Shown here piece by piece: positions 1 to 13,300 of a stretch of DNA of 64,000 nt. Source of the DNA: Acridotheres tristis. Lineage: Eukaryota > Chordata > Aves > Passeriformes > Sturnidae. The stretch spans positions 5,841,001-5,905,000 of the forward strand of contig CM072908.1 of assembly GCA_037013685.1 (NCBI GenBank), given 5' to 3'. Position numbers and translations under genes: made by a program. The notes beneath the pieces are model-generated. The model was not told the origin of the DNA, searched no databases, and worked only from the letters and a program-made list of their open reading frames with translations. Numbering within the stretch: position 1 is the first letter of the stretch; every line of letters begins with the position of its first letter.

Positions 1-3000
1 ACATGATCTGTTTCAGCAGCCACAGGGGCTTCCCCAAATGTTGGTGGTTTGCTGCAGGCAGTGAGGTCTGAGGCATGTCCCCAGGAGAAGGGCTCAGTAA
101 CCTTCTGTCCTGGAGAGGAGCAGGCTGGCTGATGGGCACTCAGCTCCCTCTCCAGTTTATGTGTCTGAGCCCCCAGTACCATCAGCTGCACGGGGCCCCC
201 TTCAGTAAGTCACCACAATTCCTGATTTCCTGTGTTAACACAGTAATTATTTTTATTTGAAGCAAGAGCTCTCACTTTATGATTCTCAAAGCAGGAAATC
301 TACCCAGACTTTTAATCATGTAAAAGCAAACCTGATAAAGTGTCCATGTAAGAGCAGACATGTGGATGCTCTGTAAGTTGTGGTACAGAGCTCTCATCTG
401 CAATGGGAGTGGGGACACACATGGCCACAGCTCTGGTTTCTGTGACCTGCAAGGAAACAAAAAGTTTTGCTGAGACAGAGGCTGGAGGAGCAGAAAGGAG
501 CTGTAGGATCTGAATTGCCCAGCACATGGGCACAGTGGAGCAGCTCAGCCCTGTTAAATGTCAGGCCATGTGCCTGGGAAGAAGCAATGGGGACAGGAGG
601 GTCAGGTCAGATGTGTGACTTCATCCTTAGGGCTGCTGGTCACAACTGGAGGCAGGCAGAGTCCTGAGCCATGTCTGGGGGCTTTAAGAGCTGCTTTTGG
701 CAGCTCAGAAGAGATTCCCTGCTGCCCCTGCTCTGAGCCTTGCTGCTCATGTCATTGCCTACAGCTGCTCATCCACAGCAGCCTGTGACATGTAAATGAC
801 AAAGTGAAGGCTGTGCAGGAAACAACTACCAGCACGAGCAGAGGTGGGAAATCTGCCATAGGGTACAAGAGTGAAGGAGCTCACAGTGCTTGGCATGGCT
901 GAGGAGTGAACTGGTGGCAGCCTTTGTCCCTGTGCTGGTGCTCACTGCCACCTCTGCTCTCTGGCAAGTGCTGAAGAGCATCAACACTAGTCAGGGCCCA
1001 TCTGTGCAGAGCACAAATGCTTAGATTGGCCATATTGCCCTTGTTTTGGACACCCTGGAGATGCCCAGCATTGCAGGCAGTCCAGACAATGACCTTTCCA
1101 TTTCTAATGAGAATAGTCAGTCCTTGTCTTGCTCCCAGGGAGCTCAGGGTCAAGTTTGTTGGCCTGTATTCCTCCATGCCGTGGATCAGGGATGCTTAGA
1201 ACCCTGCAGCATATGGGAAGCTCCTCTCTGTGCCTCTCAGAGCCTTTCCTGCTGGCCCCAGAGCCTCCTGCTGCTGGGGAGGGCTGGCCAGGATGGGTCT
1301 GGTGTGCACATCCTCGCCAGCAGCACAAAGGAGCTGCCAGCAAATGGGTCTGTCTGGATAGATTAGATCTAGTTTAGGGCTGTGCAAAACTGTCTCAGTC
1401 ACAGGCTTTCCACCCACTGGAGGCTTGATGCTGGGGATGGAGTTTGCCCTCCTCCTTTTGGCTGAAATAAGGTAAGCAGAGCCCTGCCTCAGGTTTCAGG
1501 CTGCCTGGGGAGATAATCCGTGCCCCTCCAGCTGTGCTGAACCTGCTGATGGGTGTGATGATGTCTTTCCTTGACATGTGAATCTGGCTTTCTCTGCCCA
1601 AGGAGGCCAGGGCCATATGTCACCTACTTGATGACCTTGGCCTTCTGGCCAACACTTTGGTAAGGAAGAGTTAAACTCCAGCCCTTGCCAGCCACCCTTG
1701 TCCCTTCACTCTGCTGTCCTTCACCTGCACTAGGTCCTCTCACTGGCTCATCCCAGCCCTCCATCCACCTTCCCCTAGTTTGCCATCACCCAGACCTTCT
1801 TCCCAAAGCTCATGCTGCAGAGGTGGCACCTCTCACCACGGCTCTGCCCATGCTCTGCTCTCTGTGGAGACATGTAGAGGCACATCTGGAAAGTCGGCAG
1901 CTGCAGGTAAATAGTTCCCATTCTGGCCTGGAGTCACAGGGAGGGCTCAGTGCTGGGTAGAAGATGGGTGGGGTGGCTGGAAAGACCCCTTGGCAATTAC
2001 AGGTGTGGGGGTTGTTCCCTTTATCCAGCTTGTGTTCTTTTTATTTTTTCCAGCTCAGAGGGTCCAGTTTAGACCAGTTTAGCATTGTTTAGAGTGGAGG
2101 TGCCCCATCAGTTGATCCTTAATGCCATACTAACATCACCTTGGCTTAGTACATTGCATTTCAGACCTGAGGTTGTTTCTTTTGTCTCTGAGCATGTAAA
2201 GCTGTTATTATTGAGCTGTTTGGTAGGCACGGGGCTCTCTCCAGCAGGGTTATAGATGATGGTGGGTTTGGTGGTACTCAGGAGCAGGTCAGATGATCCC
2301 CATGGTGAGTGTGAGTCCCCATTTATCAACCCTGCATTCCCCTTGCCACACAGCCAGTCTCTGTGAGCTGTGAATTCCCTCCACAGCTCCCTCCAGCCCC
2401 TCACATGGACTAACCCAGATAATCCTTTGCTATCTGCCACATCTCAGAAGATCTATTAAACACACACCAGTTCTTGTGTCCTTGTGTGTAACCAGGATAT
2501 GCTGAAAGATTTCAAATCCCTCAGTGTAAGATTCTATCAAAGTTTCTGTCAAAGTCTAAATAAATACACCCCTTTTACTCATCCATTTCTCTGTGGTTCC
2601 AAGGGTTTTTCTGTTTTAAAGGTGAGGCTTTGCTGTTCCCCCAATGAGCTGGTTGAGATCATTGATGGTACAGCTGGCCAGGAGCTGGTGCAGCTGATGG
2701 GAACCCATGGTAGGGGATTGGATTTGGGATTCCAGGAGCTTTGCACAAGTGAGGTTGGGTCTCCCTACTGCTCTAATGGAGGATGAGGACAGGCTGGACT
2801 TGCTTTGGGGGTTCACAGTGCCTCATTTCATGGTGATGAAACCAAACCCTTGGCCATGTGTCCAGACTGTCAGCCTGTGCCCCTCTGGGATGTGCCCAGG
2901 CGTTTGCCAAGTGTTGGCACTGAGCAGACCCAGCAGAGCAGGTAGCACAGAGAGCACATTCCTGCTGATGCTCTCCTTGCTCGGTGCTGGAACCTGTCCC

Positions 3001-5448
3001 CGCCTCCCTGGCTCTCTGCAAAGGGCTCTACCACTCCTGCATTCCTAATGCAAACATTGCAGGAAGATGATTCAGCACTTGGCAAAGAATTGCAGATGCT
3101 TCAGAGATTGTTTTGAGCATATTGGAGCAGCTCTGGGAAGGGACAGGGTGCTCAGGTTCCTGCACTCCTCCATGTGTCAGTCATGGCCCATGCAGGGATG
3201 GGGGACACAGCTCTGGGACAGCCCCACACACCACGGACTGCTGTGCTGCTGTGCTGCTGTCCCTGAGCCTGCCCCGATGCTCTCCCCCTTCCAAAACCCT
3301 GTGACACCAGCAGGGATCCTGTGTGGTGGATTCTGTGGTCTCCTTTCCCCTCAGGGAGCAGCAGCTCATCTTGCCAGAGCGATTGAACACAATTTCCTTT
3401 TTCTGTGTCACAAGCTCACTCCTGGGGCTGTGCTCAGGCCAGGTGCTTGCAGGGAGAGAGGTCTCCTGTTGGGAACAACCCCTTCCCCTGGGCTGGGGGG
3501 ATTACTCAGACCAGTAATTTGAGGGGGGGGCTAACTGATGTTGGTTTAAATATGGAAACTTCTGTCTGCCATGATGGGAAGCAAAAAGAATCCAAAAGCA
3601 GCTGGAATCAATGGCTGCAGGTCAGGGGGATGAATGGAGCCCCAAGGTGGTGATAGGCTTCAACAGGGACTGCAGGACCTTCTCATCCCCTGGGGACACT
3701 GGCTGAGCCCTGAGGGGTCAGACATTGGCATCTCCATTGATCTCTGATCCTCAGAGTTCCTCTGCTGCCTTGGCCCTGTGCCCTGCTGAGCCCCAGCACT
3801 GATGGCAGTGCCTTGGAGGAAACCACACTGCTGGTGCTCTGGGGACCCTGACAAGCCTTTGGCAGTTCCACCTGCAGAAGCAATTAAATTTGGGGCAGTG
3901 ATGAGGGCTCAGCCTCCCTCCCTGCTCTGAGGGGAGCTATCCCCACCCTCTGCTCTTGTGTGTTTGAGGCAGGTCTCTGCTCATTGAGGGGTTGCTCCCT
4001 TTTCTTCTGGTCCCTCCCTGACTTCAGTGAGCTCTCCTGCTGTGGCTTCTTCCATGCCCTTTGCTGTGTGTGCTGGACAGGCTGGATGAGGTTTCCTCAC
4101 AACCCTGTGGAATCACAGCACACAATTCCACTGTCTGCTGAGCCTCTTTGCTTCCTGCCTTGTCCTGGATTGCTGCTGGCCCTGTTGGCACTGAGAAATG
4201 GAATCACCTGGTCACTCTGCCCTGGAGGCAGCAGGGAGGCCATGGGGGCACAAGAGTTTCTCCATGCCCACGGGATGGTCTAGGAGGGCATCTTATACCC
4301 ATGCACAGGATCAGGGCATGGGATGGCTCCAGTGGGAAAGGGGGAGCAGGGAGGTGCACACACAGGCACACACAGGGCTGTTCTCAGAGGAGGAGCAGAG
4401 CAGACCCAGGCAGCTGTTGCTGGGCAGGATGATGGAAGAAGAGGATTATGACAAACAGTATTACCAGGGAGCACTTCCCCCGCCTAACTTTTTTTTTTTT
4501 TTTTTTTTTCTTATAAATACAAGCTCAGATAATGCAGAACACAGCCATAGAGATTTTGGCTCAGGTTTCCCCCGAAAAACCTTTCATCTGTGATGAAGAT
4601 CGAGACATCTCCAGCACAAAGAGTTGGGTTTTTAAAAAGTCGTTAAGGCCTTAAAAGAGGGGTTTAGAGAGAACAACCTTTGGTGTTGGTTATAATCTCA
4701 CTGCATGAGTCTCTAATATCTTTTGCTCACACAGATACATACACTCAGCTGCTTCCAGAGCATCCTTGGAGAAAATCGATGAGGAAATGGGATTTGCTGT
4801 GCTGGTCCAGCTCATTCAGGGTTCCCTCTTCAGAGGTGACCAGGCTCATGCACTAAAGGTGAAAATCCTCTGCCACCCACATGAACACTTCTGCAGGAGC
4901 CTGAGGGGAAAGAAATCCCTTTGCCTGGGATCCTGAGGGGAGCACTGTATCCCCTCAGATTTTAAGTAAATATTTTGGCTGTCACTGTTGGAGGGCCAAA
5001 CCCTTTTCCACTGTTGCAAAGCCTATGGTGTTGTCCAGGTTGGAATTAATTTGGGAATTGGTTGGCAGGACTTGCTCCAGGCCCCTCTTATCTAGGGGAG
5101 TTCCAGGAAGCTCCAATTGTTAAATCAGGAGCTCAAAAAGAGTGAAATAGTAGTGATATCTGACGGGCACTGTTGATGTTGATGTGCCAGCTGTGTGTCC
5201 TGCTGTGCCTCTGTGCTGTTACACCCTGAGATGTGACCACTGTGCCATCTCCAAGGGCTTAGTGAGCTTGGGAGAAAAAGGTACCACAATTGTTTGAGCA
5301 GGGGGTTGTGGTGATTTTCACAGCTTCTGTCCAACCTCCACTTACTCTGTGATTCTGTGATTGCAAATTTTTGACAGATCTTTTCATTTTTTTCCCTGAG
5401 GATTGAATCCATGTCTTTAGCTGTGTTTCCCTAACTGGCACAGAGAAC
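1..5448. other. Unique noncoding sequence, no gene recognised
   Basis: This is GC-moderate unique sequence. It has a poly-T run at about 4491-4511 and a G run at 3524-3531. No splice-bounded coding exon, RNA gene or known mobile element is recognised. The reading frames here are short and overlap on all frames. Confidence 0.6.
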
Positions 5449-5755
5449 TATCATAGAGGCTTACAAGGTTTTGGACTGGAAGGGACCTGAAAGCTCACCC
5501 AGTTCCACCCCCTGCCATGGCAGGGACACCTTCCACTGTCCCAGGCTGCTCCAAGCCCTGTCCAGCCTGGCCTTGGACACTTCCAGGGATCCAGAGGCAG
5601 CCACAACTTCTCTGGGCACCCTGTGCCAGGGCCCCCCACCCTCATAGGGAAGGATTTCTTCATAATACCCCATCTAAGTCTACCCTTGTTCACCTTAAGG
5701 CCATTTCCTCTTGTCCTGTCACTACATGCCCCTGAAAATATCCCTTTCCAGTCTA
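5449..5755 (-). mobile_element. CR1 LINE 3' end fragment
   Basis: Read on the + strand it starts with a remnant of the ATCATAGA tail, then the core around TGGAAGGGACCT, CCCTGCCATGGCAGGGACAC and CTTGTCCTGTCACTACATGCC. This is the reverse complement of the avian CR1 3' terminal region, so it is a 5'-truncated insertion on the minus strand. Confidence 0.88.
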
Positions 5756-6479
5756 AGCAAACTCTGAACTCAAGAGTGCCGCTCCCATTCTTCAGCTAGA
5801 GAAAAAATGGACCAAACCCAAAAGACTTTTAAGTGTGGGATCCAGTGTAATCCTAGAGCCAAGACAGGTTGGAGCAGGATAACTCAAGGTGGACAATTTG
5901 TCTCACCAGGTTCCTGAGGGAGGTACACTGGACTCAAAGTTCTGCCACTTACCCAGGGTGTGCAGTACTTCAGTCTGCTCTGTGCAGAGCCAGGGAGGTT
6001 TCCTGTGGTTCAGGTGACCATCTGCCAGCTCTGTACCCCCTGCAACAGCCCTGTGAGAGCACTGTTATGGCTGTTCTTCCTTTTATGACGAAACAAAGAG
6101 CCAGTTTCTTACCTGTTCCACTTCCCACAGGTCCCACCAGCTCTGTCTTAATGTGGTTTGGACCTAGCTCTGGAGGTAGCAAGGGATGGTGGGTCCCTCT
6201 GTCTCAGGCCTCTGTCCCTCTGTCCCTCTTGTCCTGGTGATGTTCCTCTGGCCATGCAGGTTCCATGAGTATTCAGACACCCAGTTGCATGGCAGCCCCC
6301 TTGCAGTGTTGGGGCCTCAGGCTGGTTGTCACAGTGCAGGACACCACGAGGAATGTCCTAGAAGTGGTGGGACCACACAGCTCAGCAGTGCATCACTGTG
6401 AGCATCCCTACAGGGCAGGCAGAGACATCAGCACTTCCCTCTGTGTTCAGTCTCCGTGCTGGCTGTGGCTGTTTGCTGT

Positions 6480-7196
6480 TGTCTTAGGTTGCAATGCAGG
6501 ATGTGACCAAAAGTCTGTATTCTATCACCATCTGTTAAAACCAGCTGGGGCAGTGATCCTGATCTCCATGGGAGATATCCTCTGTTAATGTTCCAGCTGT
6601 TAACCCAGCTGTTGCAGTGTTCTTTATCTTCCCCACAGCCCATCCTCCCTCCAGGAGATCTCTCCTGTCCATGGCCATGCAGTCCCAGGGCAGGGCTGAT
6701 CAAATTCCATCATCCCATGGGGAGATGCTCCAGCCAGGGCAGGAGCCAAGCATTTCCTACCCAGATCAAAGGGGAGATTTGGAACAGCAGAGCAGCCTTT
6801 TCCCACTGGATCCCAGAGGAAAACCAGAGCCTTGCACATCATCCCTGGAGCTTTGGAGGAAAACTGCACCTTGTGCAGGAGCCCTGCTCCAGCAGAACCA
6901 CATCTGTCACTGCAGGATTGCAGCCACCATGGAATGGGACTGCACCAACCCCTGACTGACTGATGGGGGGTCAGGTTGGATTCTGACTCTGTCAGTGTTT
7001 TGGGTTTGTTCTCTGTAATCCTGGATTTCTATTTTAATTTTCCTAGTAAAGAACTGTTATTCCTATTCCCATATCTTTGCCTGAGACCCCCTTAATTTCA
7101 AAATCATAATAATTTGGAGATAGGAGGTTTGCATTCTCCATTTTAAAAAGAGGCTCCTGCCTTTCTTGGCAGACACCTGTCTGTCAAACCAAGACA
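6480..7196 (+). mobile_element. Solo LTR of an endogenous retrovirus, type A copy 1
   Basis: The block begins TGTCTTAGG and ends AAGACA (TG...CA). It has an A/T-rich polyadenylation-like region (TAGTAAAG near 7046) in its right half. It is near-identical to 16632-17280, and its left half matches 36467-36805 on the opposite strand. No internal gag, pol or env region is attached. There is no clear target-site duplication (GCTGT against GCCAT). The family is probably an ERVL- or ERVK-like passerine LTR; the name would need a repeat-library search. Confidence 0.75.
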
Positions 7197-7696
7197 GCCA
7201 TCCTGCTGCTGTCTGCACTTCCAGGGGTTTCCTTTCTTTGAGGAATCCAGTGTCACTCACTAGTGCCTGATGCCTGTTTCCCTTTCCCTGGCAGGGCCAA
7301 CCCTCCTCCCACCCGTGTGGCTGCTGCAGCTCCAAGCCACATGCTCCATCTGTGCTGGGGACACAGTGGCTCTGCTGCCTGCAGGCATGTCTCAGCATTC
7401 ACAGAGCTGTTCTAACTTTGCCCTTCTGCCTTCTGCTCACCAGCTTCCAGATCTGCCCTTTCTGGTTCTCTCCACACTGGTTCTCTCTACACTGTTGTCT
7501 CCAGGACTTTTCCAGCTCTAGGATGCTGTCAGGACATTTCCACTCTGGGCTGTTCTCACTGGGAGTGGACAAAACTCTCCTGGTACCAAGGTGAGCACTA
7601 CCAAGGTGGTAGTGTTCAAAACTGTAAATGCTCCCCTCACTGTTATTCCTACCAGGAGCCACGTGATGGGTTAGCTCGAGTTTCTTTCTTTTGGCA

Positions 7697-7978
7697 ATCA
7701 CAGAATCCCAAAGAAGTTTGTGTTGGAAGGACCTTAAAGCTCATCCCATTCCACCCTGTACATTCACCTTCCACTATCCCACATTGTTCTAAGTCTTGTC
7801 CAGCCTAACCTCGGACACTTCCAGGGATGGGGCAGCCACAGCTGCTCTGGCAACCTGTGCCAGGGCCTCACCAGCCTCCCAGGGAAGAATTCCTAATAGC
7901 TAATCTAAATTTTCTGTCTCTCAGCTTAAAGCTATTCCCCCTTGTGCTATCACTACATGCCCTTGTAAAACGTCCATC
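7697..7978 (-). mobile_element. CR1 LINE 3' end fragment
   Basis: It starts with AATCACAGAATCCCAAAG and GTTGGAAGGACCTTAAAG, continues through GGGGCAGCCACAGCTGCTCT and ends with TATCACTACATGCCCTTGTA. This is the antisense order of the CR1 3' region. Confidence 0.88.
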
Positions 7979-9574
7979 ATGCTGCTCAGAGCAGCCTGCT
8001 GGTCACAAAACTGAGCTGCAAAACCCACCCACTCGTGTCCCACTGCTGCTGCAGTGCTCCTGCCTGCGCTTCCTCTGGGCAAATCCAGTCCACTTGCAAA
8101 ATTTCCTCTCCAGCAGTGTGCACAGAGGCATGTGAATCTTCTAATGACAGCTGAGATTTGTGAGTATTGACTTCATTATTCGGTGATTAAAATATTCCAG
8201 CTTCATTGCGACACAGGGGTGCATTAATGATTTATAATATTGTGTTTTGATTCAACACTTTAGCAACATTTAAAAGCGGATTGTGCCATGGATTCTTCTG
8301 AAATCTGGAAATTAGATCTCAAAATTTGCAGATCTCAAAATTTAGCACCACTGAGAAAATGATCTGAAAGGGTCTTTGAACAGTGGCTGTGCCCCAGAGC
8401 TGGTGGCACAGCTGCCCAAGGGAGTGGCACTGGCTGGGGGACACATCATCCATTCCACACATGACATGGGGCTGGTGCCTGGCCTGGCTGTGCTCACTCT
8501 GGCATTCTTGAGGGACCTTTTCCAGAGTTTTAAGTCTTCTATAAAGTGATGTGGTCCTGGGAGCACAGGGGCTTCCAGGAGTATTTCTGGGCCATGGCAC
8601 TTCTCTCCATGCCTCTGTCCCAACTTTCCATGGGACAGTGCCCTGTGACCATCTGTCCCAGCAGAACACCCCAGCCCTTCTTGCTCCTCTAGTGGAGAAG
8701 GCTGAGAATGAAACACAGTCACTTGTGTCTTTGCTGTCTCAGCAGGAATCCACCACTCAATGCCCATGTCCATCCTCTGCCTCCCCTTTTATTATCAGCA
8801 AATGCTTTGAGACCTGCTTGTACAGTCTCTTGGACACAGTGGGGGCCTCCATTGAAAACTTCATCTCTTACCACTGCTCTTAGCAGACCCCTGGGGCTGT
8901 GCCTTTTCCTCTTGCCTGTGTCCTGAGAAGAGCAGGAGGGACAATTTCAGGGGTACAGATGGAAGGAGGGATGCTTCACTCCAGACATCCCCGTTGCAGA
9001 ATTTCCCCCTTGAACTGATGCCTGCAGCAGCCTCAGCCCCTGGGGACCCCCAGGCCCCCTTTGGGAGTTTCATCCTATCCCCTTTTTATCTCCACTCCAT
9101 CCCAGCCTGATTAGCTGTTTGTTTAAGGTACTGCAAACTTCACTTGATAAGTTTACCTAATTGCTTCACTTAAATGAATTACTTCTTGGCTGAACAAGAA
9201 AGCAACATAATTGATGTCAAAGCATATTTGTCACTTCCATTAATGTCCTGGGAGAGGGAGAACTTGGGCCTCTAGCACCACAGCACCCTTCCTTGACCAG
9301 GCAGCCAGCAGCACCCTGCTCCCCACGGCTCCCAACAGCTGTAGGAGAGTGGAGGTGGGTGCTGCACCTCAGGCAGCCCTGCCACAGCTGGTGATGCTGC
9401 TCCTGCCCCCAGTTCTAGCCAGGTCCTGGGAACAGGGAGCAGTTTGGAGGCACTCTCAGTAAATGCCATTATCTGACACTGCCTGCCTGGTGTGTAGGCA
9501 GGGCAGGTGAGGGCAGGGAGGCTGCCCAGAGCACAGGTAATGAATGAGTCTCATTGCAGGCACCAAGCACCTCT
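7979..9574. other. Unique noncoding sequence with two AT-rich blocks
   Basis: No gene or mobile element is recognised. Two AT-rich stretches stand out, 8140-8290 (TAATGACAG, GCATTAATGATTTATAA) and 9105-9250 (CCTAATTGC, AATGAATTAC, CATAATTGATG). Both are dense in homeodomain-type cores and are possible conserved noncoding elements. Confidence 0.45.
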
Positions 9575-9720
9575 GGAATCACCATCCCTGGATGTGTTTA
9601 ACAAAAGCCTGGATGTGGCACTGGGTGCCATGGGTTAGCTGAGGTGTTAGGGCATGGGTTGGACTCGATGATCTTGAAGATGTCTTCCAACCCTGTTATT
9701 CTGTGAATTCTGTGGCATTA
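9575..9720 (+). mobile_element. CR1 LINE 3' end fragment
   Basis: It reads toward the tail on the + strand: CCTGGATGTGGCACTGGGTGCC, GGGTTGGACTCGATGATCTTG, then TCTTCCAACCCTGTTATTCTGTGAATTCTGTG. This is the last ~145 bp of CR1, with a decayed tail repeat. Confidence 0.9.
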
Positions 9721-10289
9721 ACCTATTGTGGAAAAGGGATGATGCTCATGGATCCAGCCTGTCAGACACAGGAGCAGCATCATGGGGGCACCCTTGGCCA
9801 GATCCAGACCAGACCCCGCACAAGGCTCAATCCAGTCCCTACTCTGGCTGCATGCAGGCTGGATTTGGGCCAGGGTACAGCCCCAAGTGACTTCCCTGAG
9901 TCCTGGCTGGTCACTGGGAATTAGGAGAGCTGGCAGGATGTTGAGCTGAGGTCTCTGCTGCGAAATGAGGCTGGCAGTGATTGCCAGGGAGTTTGCGTCT
10001 GCTTCTTTCTTTTGGAGGGTTCTTATTTTTGTTCCCTTTGCATGTGAAAGGATCTGAGGCAGTAGGTTAGCTCATAAAAACGTTTCTCTGGGAGCAGCTG
10101 CCTGCCGGACTTGAGGTGAATGCCCCGGAGAAAACGCCTCCCACTCCAGTGAAATCTTCCTCCTGTGACCTGCACCAGGAGGTGAACTTTTGTGCGAGAG
10201 AAAGATAATCCCCTTTGCTCACCGGGACTGAAGGCGCTGTGATAAAAGCTTTATTCAAGATCAAAGACATATGCTGCCTTTTTTTTTCT

Positions 10290-10324
<35 letters not shown>

Positions 10325-13300
10325 AACTACTACCTTAAACAAAAAGTTTGGTTTGTGCTGGGATGAAACTCTGAGTGTTGACAGCTCCAGAGCTCATCTT
10401 CCCGGCTGGGCAGTGCCAGTGGGGATCAGGACAGTGTGGGAATGGAGGGCACCGGGACCATTATCCCAGCACAAAGAGGGTTTGGGGGCTCAGCTCCATT
10501 TCCCAGTGCACGAAACCACTCAGGGTTCAGGTTCCCTTTCAGTGGAGGGATTATCGGGCAGCTGGAGCAGGCGGGGGGGAGCCTGGGGAATGGTTTGTGT
10601 TTGATCTTGCTCAGCAGTTTCATCTGCGAGTGTCCAGCAGGGGCTGTGCTCGGGGTCCGGGAAACCTTCTGTGCCGGAGGTGACATAAAGGGCTGGGGCT
10701 GTTCCCAGGATGAGCTGAGTAATGGAGGGTTTTGTGCTGGTTTGCACTTCAAAAGCCACAAGATAGGTTTCCAAAACTCTGGGCTCAGCTACAAATTGCA
10801 GGGTTGTTTCTTTATTATCAGAGCCCCCGGGCTGGGACCTTTTTTGTTGCTTTCTGCCCAGCTGCAGACATTTCCCTGCAGGCAGTCAGGCTGGTACCCA
10901 GTAAAAATTCACCTGAAGTGTCGCCTCTCAGCGTGCTCAATGTCTTTATTCAATACCTGTCTCCCCAGGATTTCCCATTCTCTGGGATACCCTGCAGCTG
11001 AGGATACCTTGTGTGGTTGGGTGTATCACAGGACACCCAGCTGCAGGACTCCCCATGTCACAGGACACCCCCAACACACACACTCCATGTCCCCAGACAC
11101 CCTCTGGTGTAAGACACCCCATGCCCCATCCTGCAGAACAGAAGAGCAGCTACAGCATGAGAAATTTGATTACAGGATCACACATTTCAGTCAGTGAAAT
11201 AAGTCCCACATAACCCCACTTTCACCCCAGCACTGATTTTCACATCACAGCCGTGCAAAATGGCAGAGGTTCTCTCACTTCCACTGCTATATCCTCTCCG
11301 TGTTTAGCCCTTTGTAAAATGAGGGATCACAGGCTGAACTGTGTGCTCAGGATAACTCCTCTGAAGCTAATGCACTTATTATGGTCCCTCACTTCAGACC
11401 TAAGCTCAGCAAACCTGGTGTCAGGGGGGAAAAAAATTCTCTCCAGGGATGAAATTCACTCTGTCATGTGCAACACATTTTGCATGGAGATAAAGTTCCC
11501 TCTGTGTGGCTTCTGCAGGGCCTGGTCCCCTCACTGTCCCCAGGCACTGCTGGACGTGCAGCCCACAGCCCAGATCCAGCTCTTCTGCACCTGGAACAAA
11601 GTCTGTGTCCCAACTGTGCTGAGCCAGGGATGTCAGATGATGTTTGCCAGCTTGTTCTGGTCAAAATATAGCAATCCACAGGCCAGAGCATTGGAAAAGA
11701 CCTACTTGCCTTATGCTGTTAGAGAAATAAAACTATTTAGAGAATTCACTCTCCAGCATCCTCCAGCTGGCTTAGGCACAACTGTCTCAGCAGATCAGCA
11801 TTGGGCTGGGAGAAGATCCTCCCCAGCAGGGCCGAGGAGCCAGCAAGGGGGGACCAGCAGCTGTATTGCTGATAGGATGCCACCACCTGCAGCTTGAAGC
11901 CTCCTTACCTTATGCTCTTCCTGCACAAGCTTCCCCTGCACCCACATGCAGGTGCCAGTTTGGATGTGTGAACACGAATACTGAGGGTGAAATGAGAAGC
12001 AGGAAGCCCAGGGGACTGGCTGAGTTTGGGATCTCATGGCCCAAGCAGAGAGAAGGGGTTAACCCACATAGATTTGGGAAAGAGGGACATTTTCCCTGTG
12101 GAGCCTATTGAGACCAAGGCCATATCATAGGCTGCTGCCAACAAATATGTTTTGAGAGGCTGAGATAGAGATTGCTCTTGATTCCTGCTGGGAACCCACA
12201 GAACAAAGTGGAAAATCATTACAGCACCCTACATCCCTCCAGAGACAGCAGTGACATGGAGACCTGGTCCCACCGAAGGGTTGCAGGGCCCTACCTTGCA
12301 CTTTTGAGGTCTGTCTTTAATTAAAGAAGAGCAGCTGAGCTGGAATAGTTCCCAAATCCTGGGGAGCACTTCCCTTCCCTGGAAAGAAGTTGCAGGAGGA
12401 TTTTGATGTGGGGAAGGGCTTTCCCTGAGGGCTGAGCCAACACCGAATTCTTCTGCTGTGCTTGTGGGGTGGAGCAATATCCCACTCCCTTCTTGGGGCT
12501 GCCAAGGACGTGGCCACGAGCCACACAGAGCTGACCAGGGAACAGGTGGGCACAGGAGAGGGGCACAACCCAGACCTTCTCATAGGAAAACTGTGTTTTC
12601 TGTAGAGTCCAAGCTGCACTGTCAAAGGGGTCATTCTGGACAGCACTGTGGCTGATGGAAGTGCACTCTCACTGGGTAATCCAAGAGCTCTAATGATCTG
12701 CCTTTGATCTCCTATTCAACAGGGAGATTTATTACAGCTTTCATTTCAAGTCAGAACTGATGAATTTCAGTGGACCTGTTGAGTGGCTACAATCTGGAGG
12801 CATTTATCTTTCAGGAGGAAGAAAACATCTCCTTTTTTTGTCTCTTGGAATGAGGGGGGGAGACACAGTACCCAACCAACAAGCATCAAATGATGCCTGC
12901 TGCATGGCAGCAAGGTCTGCCTTGCTCAGGGCAGGGTTTCTGCTCCAGTTGTGGCCCAGCAGCTGCTTCAGGAGTTTTTCTGCTCTGGCACAAAGTTAAT
13001 CTGCTAATTACATGTTGCTCTCCCTCTTCCCTGCTTCTGCAGACAGCCCAGAGGGGATGAGATCCAGCATCACAGGCTTCCAGGTCCCTTTCCTTGCAGC
13101 TGAGGATCCTCTGGATATGGAAGATGTCTCTGCTTCTCCAGCAGAAGGTGGCCTGAAAACATGGTGTCCAAAACTGTCTTTTATGTTTTGGATTGTGCAA
13201 AGGTCGTCTGTTGCATTTAAACTATTTTCTGCAATTTAATCAGAATCAGCACATTTTACTTCTGGCTGCTCATACGTGCTGGGGAGAGTCCATTCTAGAC

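Noticed and set aside
10255..10330. Poly-T with nearby AATAAA complement as a processed pseudogene tail
   Set aside because: On the minus strand the AATAAA would follow the poly-A instead of preceding it, and no gene body is seen.
10436..11197. 253-codon frame
   Set aside because: Begins at GTG, has no domain or splice support, and is low in any family signature.
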